Shown: positions 43,930 to 52,904, counted from the first letter of the stretch. The stretch is DNA of 64,000 nt from Komarekiella atlantica HA4396-MV6 (GCA_019359395.1 JAHHHK010000035.1:1-64000), one strand, 5' to 3'. A program made the numbers and translations. Notes: generated by a model from the letters alone, not told the origin.

Positions 43930-45531
43930 ATGGCTCGCACTCCCACATTAACTTTTGATCGCGGTACATTAGTTTTGCATCCACCACCACGCGGCAAGGC
44001 TTGGATGGACTATGCCACATGGGATGATAGAGTTGAAAAATTCCGCATTCCAGCAATTAGATATCGCTCTTTGGTGGAAGCACTACAGGCGGAAGAAACT
44101 AACTTTATCGACGAGGCAAAGGAATTTCATCCCATAGATTTAGTTGCCACTTTGGAAATGGAACCTTATCCCCACCAGAGTGAGGCGTTAGCAGCTTGGA
44201 AACTGGCGGGGAGGCAGGGGGTAGTAGTGCTTCCTACCGCTGCGGGAAAGACTTATTTGGCACAAATGGCAATGCAAGCGACGCCGCGCACAACGCTGAT
44301 TGTTGTGCCAACGTTGGATTTAATGCATCAGTGGTATGCACACTTGGTGGCGGCGTTTCCTGATGCTGAGGTGGGATTGCTGGGGGGTGGTTCGCGGGAT
44401 AGGACACCCATCCTAGTGGCAACTTATGACAGTGCAGCAATTCACGCCGAGGCGCTGGGGAATAAATATGCTTTGGTTGTTTTTGATGAATGTCATCATT
44501 TACCGACGGATTTTAATCGCGTTATCGCGGAGTATGCGATCGCACCCTATCGTTTAGGACTTTCTGCTACACCAGAACGTACTGATGGCAAACACGCTGA
44601 CTTAAATATCCTCATTGGTCAAGAAGTATATCGTAAACGGGCTGAAGATTTGGCGGGGAAGGCGTTAGCAGAGCACGAAATTGTCCAAATTAAGGTGAAG
44701 TTATCGCAAGTTGAGCGAGAAAGATACAACCAGTTAATTCAAACCCGCAACGACTTTTTAAAGCAATCTCGAATTTCTTTAGGAAGTCTGCAAGGCTGGC
44801 AAATGTTCGTACAAATGAGTGCGCGATCGCAAGCTGGACGTAGAGCTATGTTAGCGCATCGAGAAGCTAAAGATATTGCTTTGGGTACTGATGGTAAATT
44901 GCGAATTCTTATCGATTTACTGGCAGAACATTACCCCGCACGAATTTTAATTTTCACTGCTGATAATGCCACGGTTTATCGCATTTCTCAAGAGTTGTTG
45001 ATTCCGGCAATTACTCATCAAACACCTGTAAAAGAACGACATGAGATATTAACTAAATTTCGGGAGGGTGAATATAACACTTTGGTTGCTTCTCATGTGT
45101 TGAATGAGGGGGTTGATGTGCCGGCGGCTTCTGTGGCAATTATTTTATCGGGAACTGGTTCGGCTAGGGAGTATATTCAGCGTTTGGGGAGGGTTTTACG
45201 GAAGGGGAATATTGAGAATAAGCAGGCGATTTTGTATGAGGTGGTGGCGGAGGATACGAGTGAGGAGGGGACTTCGGCAAGGCGGAAAGGGGAGAGGAAA
45301 AACGAACCGCAGAGGCGCGGAGGAAGCAGAAAAGAGGAGGAGAAGAAAGGGAATTTGCAGGTTGTGTATGGGAGTGGGAAGGAAAGGAGTGTTAAGGCGG
45401 CGGAACAGTTAGAAATTAATTATTCAATCCAAAATCCAAAATCTAAAATCCAAAATTCAGATGTTACCGACAGACTTACTGATGCATCGCCAAAATGGGG
45501 AGGAGATCATCCCGAAGAGACTGAAGATTGA
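43930..45531 (+). CDS. XPB/ERCC3-like superfamily II DNA helicase
   Basis: A 533-aa helicase. The N-terminal ~85 residues resemble the damage-recognition domain of archaeal XPB. Walker A is PTAAGKT (102-108), the DEAD-type box is DECH (186-189), then SATPER (~214), and motif VI is QRLGRVLRKG (~417). XPB-type helicases unwind DNA in nucleotide-excision-like repair. From about residue 443 to the end the sequence is low complexity (KGERKNEPQRRGG, then INYSIQNPKSKIQN) and is encoded by repeat DNA, so the original protein probably ended near 445. The last 71 bp overlap the start of the DUF790 gene. Confidence 0.85.
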   Translation: MARTPTLTFDRGTLVLHPPPRGKAWMDYATWDDRVEKFRIPAIRYRSLVEALQAEETNFIDEAKEFHPIDLVATLEMEPYPHQSEALAAWKLAGRQGVVVLPTAAGKTYLAQMAMQATPRTTLIVVPTLDLMHQWYAHLVAAFPDAEVGLLGGGSRDRTPILVATYDSAAIHAEALGNKYALVVFDECHHLPTDFNRVIAEYAIAPYRLGLSATPERTDGKHADLNILIGQEVYRKRAEDLAGKALAEHEIVQIKVKLSQVERERYNQLIQTRNDFLKQSRISLGSLQGWQMFVQMSARSQAGRRAMLAHREAKDIALGTDGKLRILIDLLAEHYPARILIFTADNATVYRISQELLIPAITHQTPVKERHEILTKFREGEYNTLVASHVLNEGVDVPAASVAIILSGTGSAREYIQRLGRVLRKGNIENKQAILYEVVAEDTSEEGTSARRKGERKNEPQRRGGSRKEEEKKGNLQVVYGSGKERSVKAAEQLEINYSIQNPKSKIQNSDVTDRLTDASPKWGGDHPEETED

Positions 45532-46675
45532 TCAGAAAACTTCGGAGTTGGCGATTGAGTTAATTAATTATTTTCAGGCAGCGGTGGGGAAGACTCAAGG
45601 TGTGCTTGAGCGTCAACTGGCTGATTTTGAAGGAGATACGACAGATTATCGTGTGAAGCGAGGATTAGCTTATATTCTTAAAAGTAGTTTTTGCACGTTT
45701 GAGGTGGTTAGTCCGCTGGAACCACAAATGTTAAGAGAACGGGTATTTTCGCTATCGGCAAAATCAGTTTCTAGTCGGGAATCAACACAAGTTACTCTTG
45801 GTAAAATTGCTGATGAGTTAACTCAAGAACTTGAGCGCGAAGTTTTATTAGAACAGGTTCGTAATGGGTTGTATGCTGACTTAGCTGAGAATAAAATTTT
45901 GACGGCTTTTGATGCACCAACAGCGCCAGATTTGTTAAATCGATATAACTTATCTCAGGTGCAGGGTGTGTTTTATAAAGCTAGTCAACTTGTGTTGAAT
46001 GCTCATCGCAATGTTCCGGGAGAATATAAGCTGTTATTTCGCTATTTGAAGTTGTTTCAATTGATGGCTTATATTGAGGGCGATGCTGACCACGGGTTTA
46101 CAATTACGATTGATGGGCCGACGAGTTTGTTTAATTCTAGTACGCGATATGGCTTGGCGATCGCTAAACTTATTCCCGCTTTACTTCACGTTACTAGATG
46201 GAGTCTTTCCTCTATTCTCCAAACCCGCGATGCTTACACCAATGCTTGGAAAACTGGACGTTTCACCCTCAACTCTGAATGTGGTTTGGTATCTCACTAT
46301 CCACCAGGCAAGCCCTACGATAGTATGCTAGAAGCATCTTTTGCTGATAAATGGGATGCTCTCAAAAGTGACTGGGCATTAGAGCGGGAAGTTGATTTAA
46401 TTCCGATTCCTGGTAGTGTGATGATTCCCGATTTTCGCTTAGTGCATCGTGATGGCCGCACCTTCTTATTAGAAATTGTCGGTTATTGGCGGCCAGAATA
46501 CTTACAAAAAAAGTTTTCTCAGGTGCGGCGTGCAGGACGCGACGATTTAATCTTGGCAATTTCCGAGCGACTTAATTTAGAAAAGGCGGGAGTAAAATTA
46601 AACGATGTCCCCGCGAGAATTGTTTGGTTTAAAGATAAGTTATTGCCAAAGGCTGTATTAGGCGTGATGGAGTAA
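45461..46675 (+). CDS. DUF790 / Bax1-family nuclease, partner of the XPB-like helicase
   Basis: A 404-aa protein of the DUF790 family, known in archaea as Bax1 (binds archaeal XPB), a structure-specific nuclease. The start is MLPTDLLMHRQNGEEIIPKR; the C-terminal part has a PD-(D/E)XK-like signature IPDFRLVHRDG...FLLEIVGYW (Asp ~323, Glu ~338). It overlaps the helicase gene by 71 bp in another frame, so the two must be translated from one mRNA. Helicase and nuclease would act together as in archaeal nucleotide excision repair (established for archaea, inference here). Confidence 0.83.
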   Translation: MLPTDLLMHRQNGEEIIPKRLKIDQKTSELAIELINYFQAAVGKTQGVLERQLADFEGDTTDYRVKRGLAYILKSSFCTFEVVSPLEPQMLRERVFSLSAKSVSSRESTQVTLGKIADELTQELEREVLLEQVRNGLYADLAENKILTAFDAPTAPDLLNRYNLSQVQGVFYKASQLVLNAHRNVPGEYKLLFRYLKLFQLMAYIEGDADHGFTITIDGPTSLFNSSTRYGLAIAKLIPALLHVTRWSLSSILQTRDAYTNAWKTGRFTLNSECGLVSHYPPGKPYDSMLEASFADKWDALKSDWALEREVDLIPIPGSVMIPDFRLVHRDGRTFLLEIVGYWRPEYLQKKFSQVRRAGRDDLILAISERLNLEKAGVKLNDVPARIVWFKDKLLPKAVLGVME

Positions 46676-46717
46676 TAAGTAAGTGAGTGTAATTAAAATG
46701 AGAATATTTTTTAGCTT

Positions 46718-46768
46718 GTAGTTAGTGCTTTAGCGCTAAAGCGCCAACTACGAACTTTAATTTATTAA
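46718..46768. repeat. GTAGT...ACTAC palindromic element
   Basis: GTAGTTAGTGCTTTAGCGCT continues into its near-perfect complement, ending CCAACTAC; two mismatches. The tail ACTTTAATTTATT is shared with 36838-36850. It lies between the DUF790 gene and the VapB-like gene. Confidence 0.7.
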
Positions 46769-46795
46769 TTTCTAGGTACTTCCAGGATAAATGAT

Positions 46796-47038
46796 ATGAA
46801 AAGTATAGAAACAATTGCCACAGTTACAAAAGATGGTAAGATTACAGCCCAATTACCACTTGATATCCCAGAGGGTGAACATCAGGTAGTAATAGTGATT
46901 GATGAAAAGCCTTTGCTAGAGAAAGCACAGAGAAAAGAAAAGCGTCCTCCTCTAAACTTTCCGGTAGATAATTATGGTTCCTGGCCTGAGAATCTTTCTT
47001 TAAGACGTGAGGATATGTATGGTGATTGGGGTCGCTAA
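46796..47038 (+). CDS. VapB-type antitoxin (cyanobacterial)
   Basis: An 80-aa protein: beta-strand pair at the start (IETIATVTKDGKITAQLPLD, GEHQVVIVIDEKP), a basic linker and the tail SWPENLSLRREDMYGDWGR, which resembles antitoxins found next to PIN toxins in cyanobacteria. Its last 20 bp overlap the PIN toxin gene. It should bind and inhibit that toxin. Confidence 0.7.
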   Translation: MKSIETIATVTKDGKITAQLPLDIPEGEHQVVIVIDEKPLLEKAQRKEKRPPLNFPVDNYGSWPENLSLRREDMYGDWGR

Positions 47039-47471
47039 CTCTATATTTATAGACACAAATATCTTAGTGTATGCAAATGTGTCCGAATCTCCCTTTCACC
47101 AAGCAGCAATACAGGCTATTGCAAATCAATATGATGCAGGAAGTGAATTATGGATTAGTCGTCAGGTGTTGCGGGAATTCTTGATGACTCTCAGTCGTTC
47201 ACAAGTATTCGTAAATCCTCGACCTGTTGCGGTAATAATTGAGCGTACCCGATTTTTTCAAACTCAATTTCGAGTAGCTGACGATATTGCTCAAGTGACA
47301 GAAAGACTTTTGTCTTTAATGGAAGAAATTCCTATTGGTGGTAAGCAAGTTCATGATGCAAATATTGTTGCTACGATGCTAGTTTATGATATTCCTCAGT
47401 TACTCACTCACAACATAAGTGATTTTGCAAGATTTTCTGGATTAATTACTGTTTTACCATTGCAAAATTAG
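47019..47471 (+). CDS. VapC-type PIN ribonuclease toxin
   Basis: A 150-aa PIN toxin. Acidic residues: Asp in IFIDTNILVYAN, Glu in RQVLREFLMTLSR, Asp in KQVHDANIVATM and Asp in THNISDFARFSG. Chosen start is ATG 47019, overlapping the antitoxin stop; GTG 47007 is an alternative. VapC toxins cleave initiator tRNA or rRNA. Complete by length. Confidence 0.85.
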   Translation: MVIGVANSIFIDTNILVYANVSESPFHQAAIQAIANQYDAGSELWISRQVLREFLMTLSRSQVFVNPRPVAVIIERTRFFQTQFRVADDIAQVTERLLSLMEEIPIGGKQVHDANIVATMLVYDIPQLLTHNISDFARFSGLITVLPLQN

Positions 47472-47536
47472 ACTGCTTGCTGTTATTGTTCGTAAAAATT
47501 TAGCATTACGTTACTAAATCGATTTTATGAAAGTTC

Positions 47537-47650
47537 AACCACAGATGTAGACGCGCAGCGGTGAGGCAGCGCTGCGGGAGGGTTTCCCTCCGCAGGCGAC
47601 TGCTGAACCCGAAGGGCTTCCCGCAGGGTACACAAATGAACACAGATGAA
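47537..47650 (+). repeat. ~110-bp dispersed repeat, copy 1 of an inverted pair
   Basis: AACCACAGATGTAGACGCGC through GTACACAAATGAACACAGAT. The reverse complement occurs almost base for base at 49595-49704. It includes the palindrome GCGGGAGGGTTTCCCTCCGC. Located just after vapC. Confidence 0.85.
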
Positions 47651-47751
47651 CACCTATAAAATATCTCTGTTCATCTGTGGTTCTAAATAAAAAACTAGGA
47701 TTTTTACAAGATGTCTAATGGAGGCTTTATGCAATTATGTAATCTCACTCA

Positions 47752-48444
47752 TTAACCCCAAACATTTCTGCGTTGCCAATATTCAGCAACTCTTTTTTCC
47801 CACTGTTCCCAATAATCTTTGATAACTGCTGGTTCAAACCAAAAGACTTCAGCTGGCATTTCTGGAAGTGCTACTACCAACAGAGCATGATTTAGTTGAA
47901 TATCATAATCTCGATAATACTCGTTGGCCGCTCCTATATATGCCGTGAGTTGCAGTGGATGTTCATATAAATGTTCAATTGAGCCTTTAGGTTTGTCTGC
48001 TGTTTTCCACTCGCAAATACAAGGAATGCCTTGATAGGTAGCAATACAATCAACTTTGCCAGAATAGCTCAAATCATAATGAAAAACCGATCCTTCGACG
48101 AGTCTAACTGTGTCGATTTCTTGTAAAACTGGCTTGATACTTTCCCAATAAGGAAGACTTGCTTCTGGACAAACAGGGTTTTGACCGAGGAGATAACGCT
48201 CAATTTGTTTGTGTGTTTGGGTTCCCCGACGACTGGCATTTGTAGATATGCGGGTAGCCTCTTCTGTACCAATACGGGCTTTCCAGTTTAATAATCTATC
48301 ACGGTCTGCTTGTAGTTTGGTGGCATTAAGAATTGTCGTAACGCTAGGGAAGCGATTTCCCTTGGCATCTACATAATATTGTTTACCATTTTCTCGACGA
48401 GATGTGGCATTAATACGAGGTAGCAGTTGAGTATCAAATTGCAT
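47752..48444 (-). CDS. PD-(D/E)XK nuclease family protein (RecB-like)
   Basis: A 230-aa single-domain nuclease. The active-site signature is GKVDCIATYQGIPCICEWKT (metal Asp, then E-W-K); a conserved Glu/His-containing helix lies earlier (RRGTQTHKQIERYLLG), and FPSVTTILNAT is the usual start. This matches phage/RecB-type exonucleases that process DNA ends. No helicase gene is fused or adjacent. Repeat copies at 47537-47650 and 49595-49704 bracket this gene together with the PEP-CTERM gene. Confidence 0.8.
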   Translation of the reverse strand: MQFDTQLLPRINATSRRENGKQYYVDAKGNRFPSVTTILNATKLQADRDRLLNWKARIGTEEATRISTNASRRGTQTHKQIERYLLGQNPVCPEASLPYWESIKPVLQEIDTVRLVEGSVFHYDLSYSGKVDCIATYQGIPCICEWKTADKPKGSIEHLYEHPLQLTAYIGAANEYYRDYDIQLNHALLVVALPEMPAEVFWFEPAVIKDYWEQWEKRVAEYWQRRNVWG

Positions 48445-48558
48445 TAGAGGTGATTTATAAACTAAAAATAAAATTACTGTAGTAGCCTTGCCACGCTACT
48501 ACTTAAACGACTTCAAACAAAAGACTTTCAAATCTATTCCCTATTTTCTACTATAATG

Positions 48559-48591
48559 TTATTTTTACCTCTAATTAAATTCTGCTTAAAC
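48559..48591 (+). promoter_or_regulatory. Upstream element shared with the PEP-CTERM gene at 19738
   Basis: One mismatch in 33 bp to 19592-19624 (TTATTTTTACCTCTAATTAA and TCTGCTTAAAC). It lies 93 bp before the ATG at 48652. The spacing to the ATG differs between the paralogues, so the block is conserved more than its surroundings. Confidence 0.5.
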
Positions 48592-48651
48592 TCAGGATAT
48601 TAGTTTTGCCTTGAGGATAGTTTACAGAAATTTAAATTGAGGAAAATTAAT

Positions 48652-49188
48652 ATGAAATTGGTTTCACGATTAGCGATCGCAGCTACTAGTTTTGGTCTAA
48701 TTTTTGCTAACTTTGGTGAAAAATCTGCAACTGCCGCAATTATTTATTACGATTTTACTGTAGATAGTCCTATAACTAAAGGAACTGGTTCTTTTAGCTT
48801 TGATGACGCAACTTTCAGTAATGATAATATTCCAGTGGCACAAATTAAGTCACTAAATTTTCAATTCGACGGTGAATCTAAGATTTACACTGAACGTGAC
48901 GATACGGAATACCCTACTTTCCCCCTCGTATTTCCAACCACATTCTTGACAGGAACAAAATCTGTGGGATTGGAATATAAGTTTCAGGGTAAAGCTAACC
49001 CTGCTATCGATTACGAAGTTAATGGTTACGATTTCACCATTACTTCTGCAAATAACCAAATAGGCTTAGGTAAAGTTTCTTATCAGATAGTTCCTGAGCC
49101 GATTACCCTAGGTGGCAGTCTCATTGCTGGCGGCATTGGCTGGCTGATGAAGCGAAAAGGAAAATCAGTTAAAAAGATTGAAGCTTAA
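48652..49188 (+). CDS. PEP-CTERM anchored surface protein (paralogue)
   Basis: A 178-aa paralogue of the protein at 19738-20289. Signal peptide LVSRLAIAATSFGLIFANF with cleavage near SATAA, beta-rich middle (YYDFTVDSPITKG, FSFDDATFSNDNIP, FPTTFLTG.KSVGLEY), then VPEPIT, a hydrophobic helix and a basic end (MKRKGKSVKKIEA). GAGGAAAA precedes the ATG at 48652. It is expected to be sorted by exosortase. Confidence 0.82.
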   Translation: MKLVSRLAIAATSFGLIFANFGEKSATAAIIYYDFTVDSPITKGTGSFSFDDATFSNDNIPVAQIKSLNFQFDGESKIYTERDDTEYPTFPLVFPTTFLTGTKSVGLEYKFQGKANPAIDYEVNGYDFTITSANNQIGLGKVSYQIVPEPITLGGSLIAGGIGWLMKRKGKSVKKIEA

Positions 49189-49269
49189 GCACTGCATTGA
49201 GAGAGAGTAATGTGGTTGTATTACTAACCACAACTTTCATTAGACTTCTTGCAAAAATTTGAATCAGCG

Positions 49270-49594
49270 AAAAGAAACCACAGATGAACACAGCGAAAAG
49301 TAAGCGAAGCTCCGGGTAACAGGAGCGCAAAACTTTTCAAGACAGCGAAAAGTTCTGTAGGCACAGAGAAGTCTGAGCGGAGCGCAAAGTCTGAGCGGAA
49401 GTTTCCTCCGCTCAGAACTTTGTAAGAGAGGTTTCCGACGCTCGTTCGCTCTTAGCGTCTCGTAGAGAAGGGGAGACGCAATCATGCGAACGGGGTTTCC
49501 CAACCTAGGAACGCCACTTGCTACAAGCCGGGAAACCCGTCCAACGCAGTGGCTCAACTTTTCAAGACAGCGAAAAGTAAGCACCGATAAATTA
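49270..49594. repeat. Cluster of GC-rich dispersed repeats
   Basis: Fragments such as AAAGTTCTGTAGGCACAGAG, AACTTTTCAAGACAGCGAAA (twice) and GAAGTCTGAGCGGAGCGCAA recur within the cluster and at 38739-38800. It looks like nested or rearranged copies. Confidence 0.6.
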
Positions 49595-49704
49595 TCTGTG
49601 TTCATCGGTGTACCCTGCGGGAAGCCCTTCGGGTTCAGCAGTCGCCTGCGGAGGGAAACCCTCCCGCAGCGCTGCCTCACCGCTGCGCGTCTACATCTGT
49701 GGTT
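49595..49704 (-). repeat. ~110-bp dispersed repeat, copy 2 of an inverted pair
   Basis: Reverse complement of 47537-47650; CTGTGTTCATCGGTGTACCC through CGTCTACATCTGTGGTT. The two copies are about 2 kb apart, flanking the PD-(D/E)XK and PEP-CTERM genes. Confidence 0.85.
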
Positions 49705-49814
49705 TAATTTACCAAAAATTGACTCTTGCAAGAGACTTCATGATCTGCACTCACAAAGATCAATAAAGCATGAGGAAAATTATCAATTCCTCATTCCCCA
49801 TGCTCAAAAACTAA

Positions 49815-52800
49815 TTAGTCTGCTTGAGCAGTCAGGTAATCTGAACTAAAACGCCATTTTTCGAGCAGTTGCGCGCGATTTTGGCTGAGATTTACATGGC
49901 TGCGTTCATTTGGATAAGGCGCAGTGTCGCCTTTAATACCAGCCCAAAGTACGCGGTTGAATTTATCAGCGTCAAGCTTATCTTCGACTTCAAAGTAAAA
50001 GTCTTTGGTTGCTTGTGCCCACCATTGTTTGTTATGCAGGGAAGGAACAATCGCGCTCTTTTCTACATTCTTGTCTTGACAAGCTGGCACTAGCTTAGAA
50101 TCTACAGGTTCAGCACACAAGTTACCTGGCACAACAGCTGTGTAAGGAGTAAAATCCGGTTCTCTAGTGAAAGCATCTGACATCGGTTTAGCATTGGCAT
50201 CATTCATTCCCAGGTAGCCAATGTTTAACAAATCCTCCATTGTCCGCAGCACACTTACAGTATTGTAGTTAGTGCTAATAACAGCATTTCGCTTGGTGTA
50301 AGGCGAAATGACATAAGCTATGGAGCGATGACTATCTACGTGGTCAGGGCCGTTTTGGCAATCATCTTCCAGCACAACGATAGCAGTCTCTTTCCATAGA
50401 GGAGATTTGGAGATTTTTTCCACTAGCAAGCCGACGGCATAATCATTATCAGCCATTTGCAGTGGGGCAGTATTCAAACCAGCTAGAGCATTGCTGAAAT
50501 CACCAAAGTGGTCGTGAGGCAAACGTACTAGCGACAAGTTAGGCAGTTCATTCTTCGCCAGATAGCTATCGATGTCACGTTCCCACTCATTATATAAATA
50601 AATGTCCGGTTCCTTCTGGTCATATCCCCGGAAATAGATGTCAGTTTTATCTGACAACACAGTTTTAGCAGCTACAGCTTGAGGAATATTATCGGCAGCA
50701 GGATTTGCAGAGATAGGGATGTAAAGTGGATTGTTGGGATCGGGTTGTGTGGGATCTTCTTGAGCTGTGCCGTAATTGCCATCAACGTAGAAACCGTAAT
50801 TACGTACAGTCTTACCAGCACGCAATGCTGCATCCCAAAGATAGCCACCAATTATATTTGATGTCAATTCACCATCGCCTGCGGGGGCGTTCACATCTAT
50901 GTTTCCAGGCAAAATAGCAGATTGACCAGAAGGATCTAAAACTCCCGTGACGCGTGTATTAAATTGGGAAGGATTAGAGGAAGTTTGCGGTAGAACAATG
51001 TTGATGTTACGATTAGTCCCTTCATAATCGTAAGTCAGACCGCTAAACCCTGCGTTGCCATAAAGTACCGACTGAGTTTTCTCAGTATAATCGGTGGTGC
51101 GTCCATAAGTAGACCAGTTCCAGCCCACACCACTTGACTCACCAGAATCGTAGAAGTTATCAAAGGTTACAAAGTCAAGGGCTAGCTTGTGATGGTTGGG
51201 TGAAACGGGTTGGGGAAATAAAGCCAATGCAGGATCGCCGTTACCAACAGGTAAATCACCGAGTACCTGGTCATAGGTGCGATTTTCTTTCAATACGTAG
51301 ATAACGTGCTTAATCTTACCTTGCAAAAACTTCATCGTCCGGTCAGGGCGACGATTCAAGAAACCGTTGTTTTTATTTACCTGCTCTGAAAGCATAGCCA
51401 ACGTTCCACCCTTGGGAACCGGAATAATGGAGATTCCAGCTTTTTCCAAAGCCCAGTTGTACTCGTTTCTAAAAGTGGTATTGCGTGCTAATCCCGCCTC
51501 TGTTGTCCGGTTATTTGAAGGGTTAGGGCCAGAATTGCTCTTAGCATTGACAACGTATAGCTTTTGACCATCTTGGCTAACGCTGACAGAATTGGGATAC
51601 CAGCCTGTGGGAATACGTCCAGTCACTTTACCAGGTTGCAAGTCTACGACAGCAACAGCGTTCTCACCGCCAAGGGTAGCGTAAAGTGTGTGTTCATCTG
51701 GACTCAGAGCCAGTGAGTTAGGATTTGCCCCTTTGTATCTGTCACTTGGTCGAGACAGAGAGATAGTCTGGACGACGCTGTTGTTATTGGTATCGATGAC
51801 TGAAATCGAGTCACTATTACCATTAGCTACATACAGTCGGTTTTGGTCGGGTGAGAGCAGTACTTTGTTAGGTTGGCTACCCACGGGGATACGGGTAATT
51901 TCCCCAGAAGTAATGTCAACAGCAAGTACCTCATGATCGCGCTGACTACTAATGAAGGCTTTAGTAGCTGCACCACTATTGGTATTCTTGAGGGCGACAT
52001 CAAAAGGGAATTCCCCTGTTGCTTCTTTACCGCCTGGTACAAAGAATTTAATTTCCTTGATTACTTGACGGTTAGTAGTATTAACAATTGAGATTGAGTC
52101 GTTCTCAAAATTAGCAGCTACTAAAGTCTTGCCATCTTTACTAACAGCAAGACCCGCTACAACTGCTCCTGTGGCGACATTCTTCGCTGGTGTGTCTTTC
52201 AACAAACCACCATCGTAATCAGGGAAGGGTGCGTTTTGGTTAGAGTTGTGACCTAGTAGAATAAAGGGGGCTTCTGGTAAATATTTGTTACCGTTTAAGG
52301 CGTAAACATAAACGCGATCGTCTATCCCGCCTGATACATAGAAGCGTTTACCATCTTTTGCCCAAGCTAAACCATTATATGTGTTTGGAATATTGAGTTG
52401 CTGCCGTTTAACTAACTTACCGTTGCTGACATCATAGACAAAAACCCATTCGGCTTTTCGGGTTGTCTCACTACTTGGTTTGCCAGTTAATGGGTCTAGC
52501 ACAGGATAAGTGAGATCAGCGCCAGTATTTTGATCTTTGAAATTTTGATTGTAACCACTAGTCAGCACCAGTAGAGTTTTACCATCGGGGCTGAGGGTTG
52601 TGGTTACGGCTTCGGCTGCATCAGCATTATTATCTGCACGCAAACCAGTTGCCAAAGGTGCAAAAGTCGAGCCTGGTGCTGCTGCGGGTGTAATTATCTG
52701 ACCTGTGGGTAGTAATGCCCCACCTTCAGGAAGTTCGCCAACCGGGCTAGTAGCAAGCACAGCGTTGACTACTTGGATACCACTTACTACTATTACTGCT

Positions 52801-52850
52801 GCTACGAGCAGGCTGAGTAGGAGATATCGCTTACGCTTGAAATTTAGCAT
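49815..52850 (-). CDS. YncE-like beta-propeller fused to a phosphoesterase (alkaline-phosphatase superfamily)
   Basis: A 1011-aa exported protein. Signal peptide YLLLSLLVAAVIVVSGIQVV; residues ~60-460 form a propeller with repeated NGNSDSISVIDTNNNSVVQT-type blades and LSPD.(N/H)(R/T)LY(V/A). From ~510 a PF04185-type phosphoesterase follows: HVIYVLKENRTYDQVLGDLP (metal and catalytic region), DNFYDSGESSGVGWNWSTYG, LPHDHFGDF, VVLEDDCQNGPDHVDSHRS. It probably releases phosphate from esters or phospholipids outside the cytoplasm. A strong PHO-box candidate lies 55-84 bp upstream. Confidence 0.88.
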   Translation of the reverse strand: MLNFKRKRYLLLSLLVAAVIVVSGIQVVNAVLATSPVGELPEGGALLPTGQIITPAAAPGSTFAPLATGLRADNNADAAEAVTTTLSPDGKTLLVLTSGYNQNFKDQNTGADLTYPVLDPLTGKPSSETTRKAEWVFVYDVSNGKLVKRQQLNIPNTYNGLAWAKDGKRFYVSGGIDDRVYVYALNGNKYLPEAPFILLGHNSNQNAPFPDYDGGLLKDTPAKNVATGAVVAGLAVSKDGKTLVAANFENDSISIVNTTNRQVIKEIKFFVPGGKEATGEFPFDVALKNTNSGAATKAFISSQRDHEVLAVDITSGEITRIPVGSQPNKVLLSPDQNRLYVANGNSDSISVIDTNNNSVVQTISLSRPSDRYKGANPNSLALSPDEHTLYATLGGENAVAVVDLQPGKVTGRIPTGWYPNSVSVSQDGQKLYVVNAKSNSGPNPSNNRTTEAGLARNTTFRNEYNWALEKAGISIIPVPKGGTLAMLSEQVNKNNGFLNRRPDRTMKFLQGKIKHVIYVLKENRTYDQVLGDLPVGNGDPALALFPQPVSPNHHKLALDFVTFDNFYDSGESSGVGWNWSTYGRTTDYTEKTQSVLYGNAGFSGLTYDYEGTNRNINIVLPQTSSNPSQFNTRVTGVLDPSGQSAILPGNIDVNAPAGDGELTSNIIGGYLWDAALRAGKTVRNYGFYVDGNYGTAQEDPTQPDPNNPLYIPISANPAADNIPQAVAAKTVLSDKTDIYFRGYDQKEPDIYLYNEWERDIDSYLAKNELPNLSLVRLPHDHFGDFSNALAGLNTAPLQMADNDYAVGLLVEKISKSPLWKETAIVVLEDDCQNGPDHVDSHRSIAYVISPYTKRNAVISTNYNTVSVLRTMEDLLNIGYLGMNDANAKPMSDAFTREPDFTPYTAVVPGNLCAEPVDSKLVPACQDKNVEKSAIVPSLHNKQWWAQATKDFYFEVEDKLDADKFNRVLWAGIKGDTAPYPNERSHVNLSQNRAQLLEKWRFSSDYLTAQAD

Positions 52851-52904
52851 TTGCTGTTCTCAAACATTCAATTTATTGCCTACGCAGCAGATAATCCTAT
52901 TTTT

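Larger units (their letters stand above)
49189..49814. other. Repeat-packed 626-bp gap
   Basis: It holds a patchwork of short repeats (49270-49704) and no real gene; long open frames here are products of GC-rich repeat sequence. The minus-strand phosphoesterase stop is at 49815. Confidence 0.6.

Noticed and set aside
44234-44440. Minus-strand frame inside the helicase gene
   Set aside because: Shadow of the helicase core; the plus frame carries all conserved motifs.
49264-49849. Long opposing open frames in the gap before the phosphoesterase
   Set aside because: Both are made of GC-rich dispersed repeats (49270-49704), which lack stop codons by composition.
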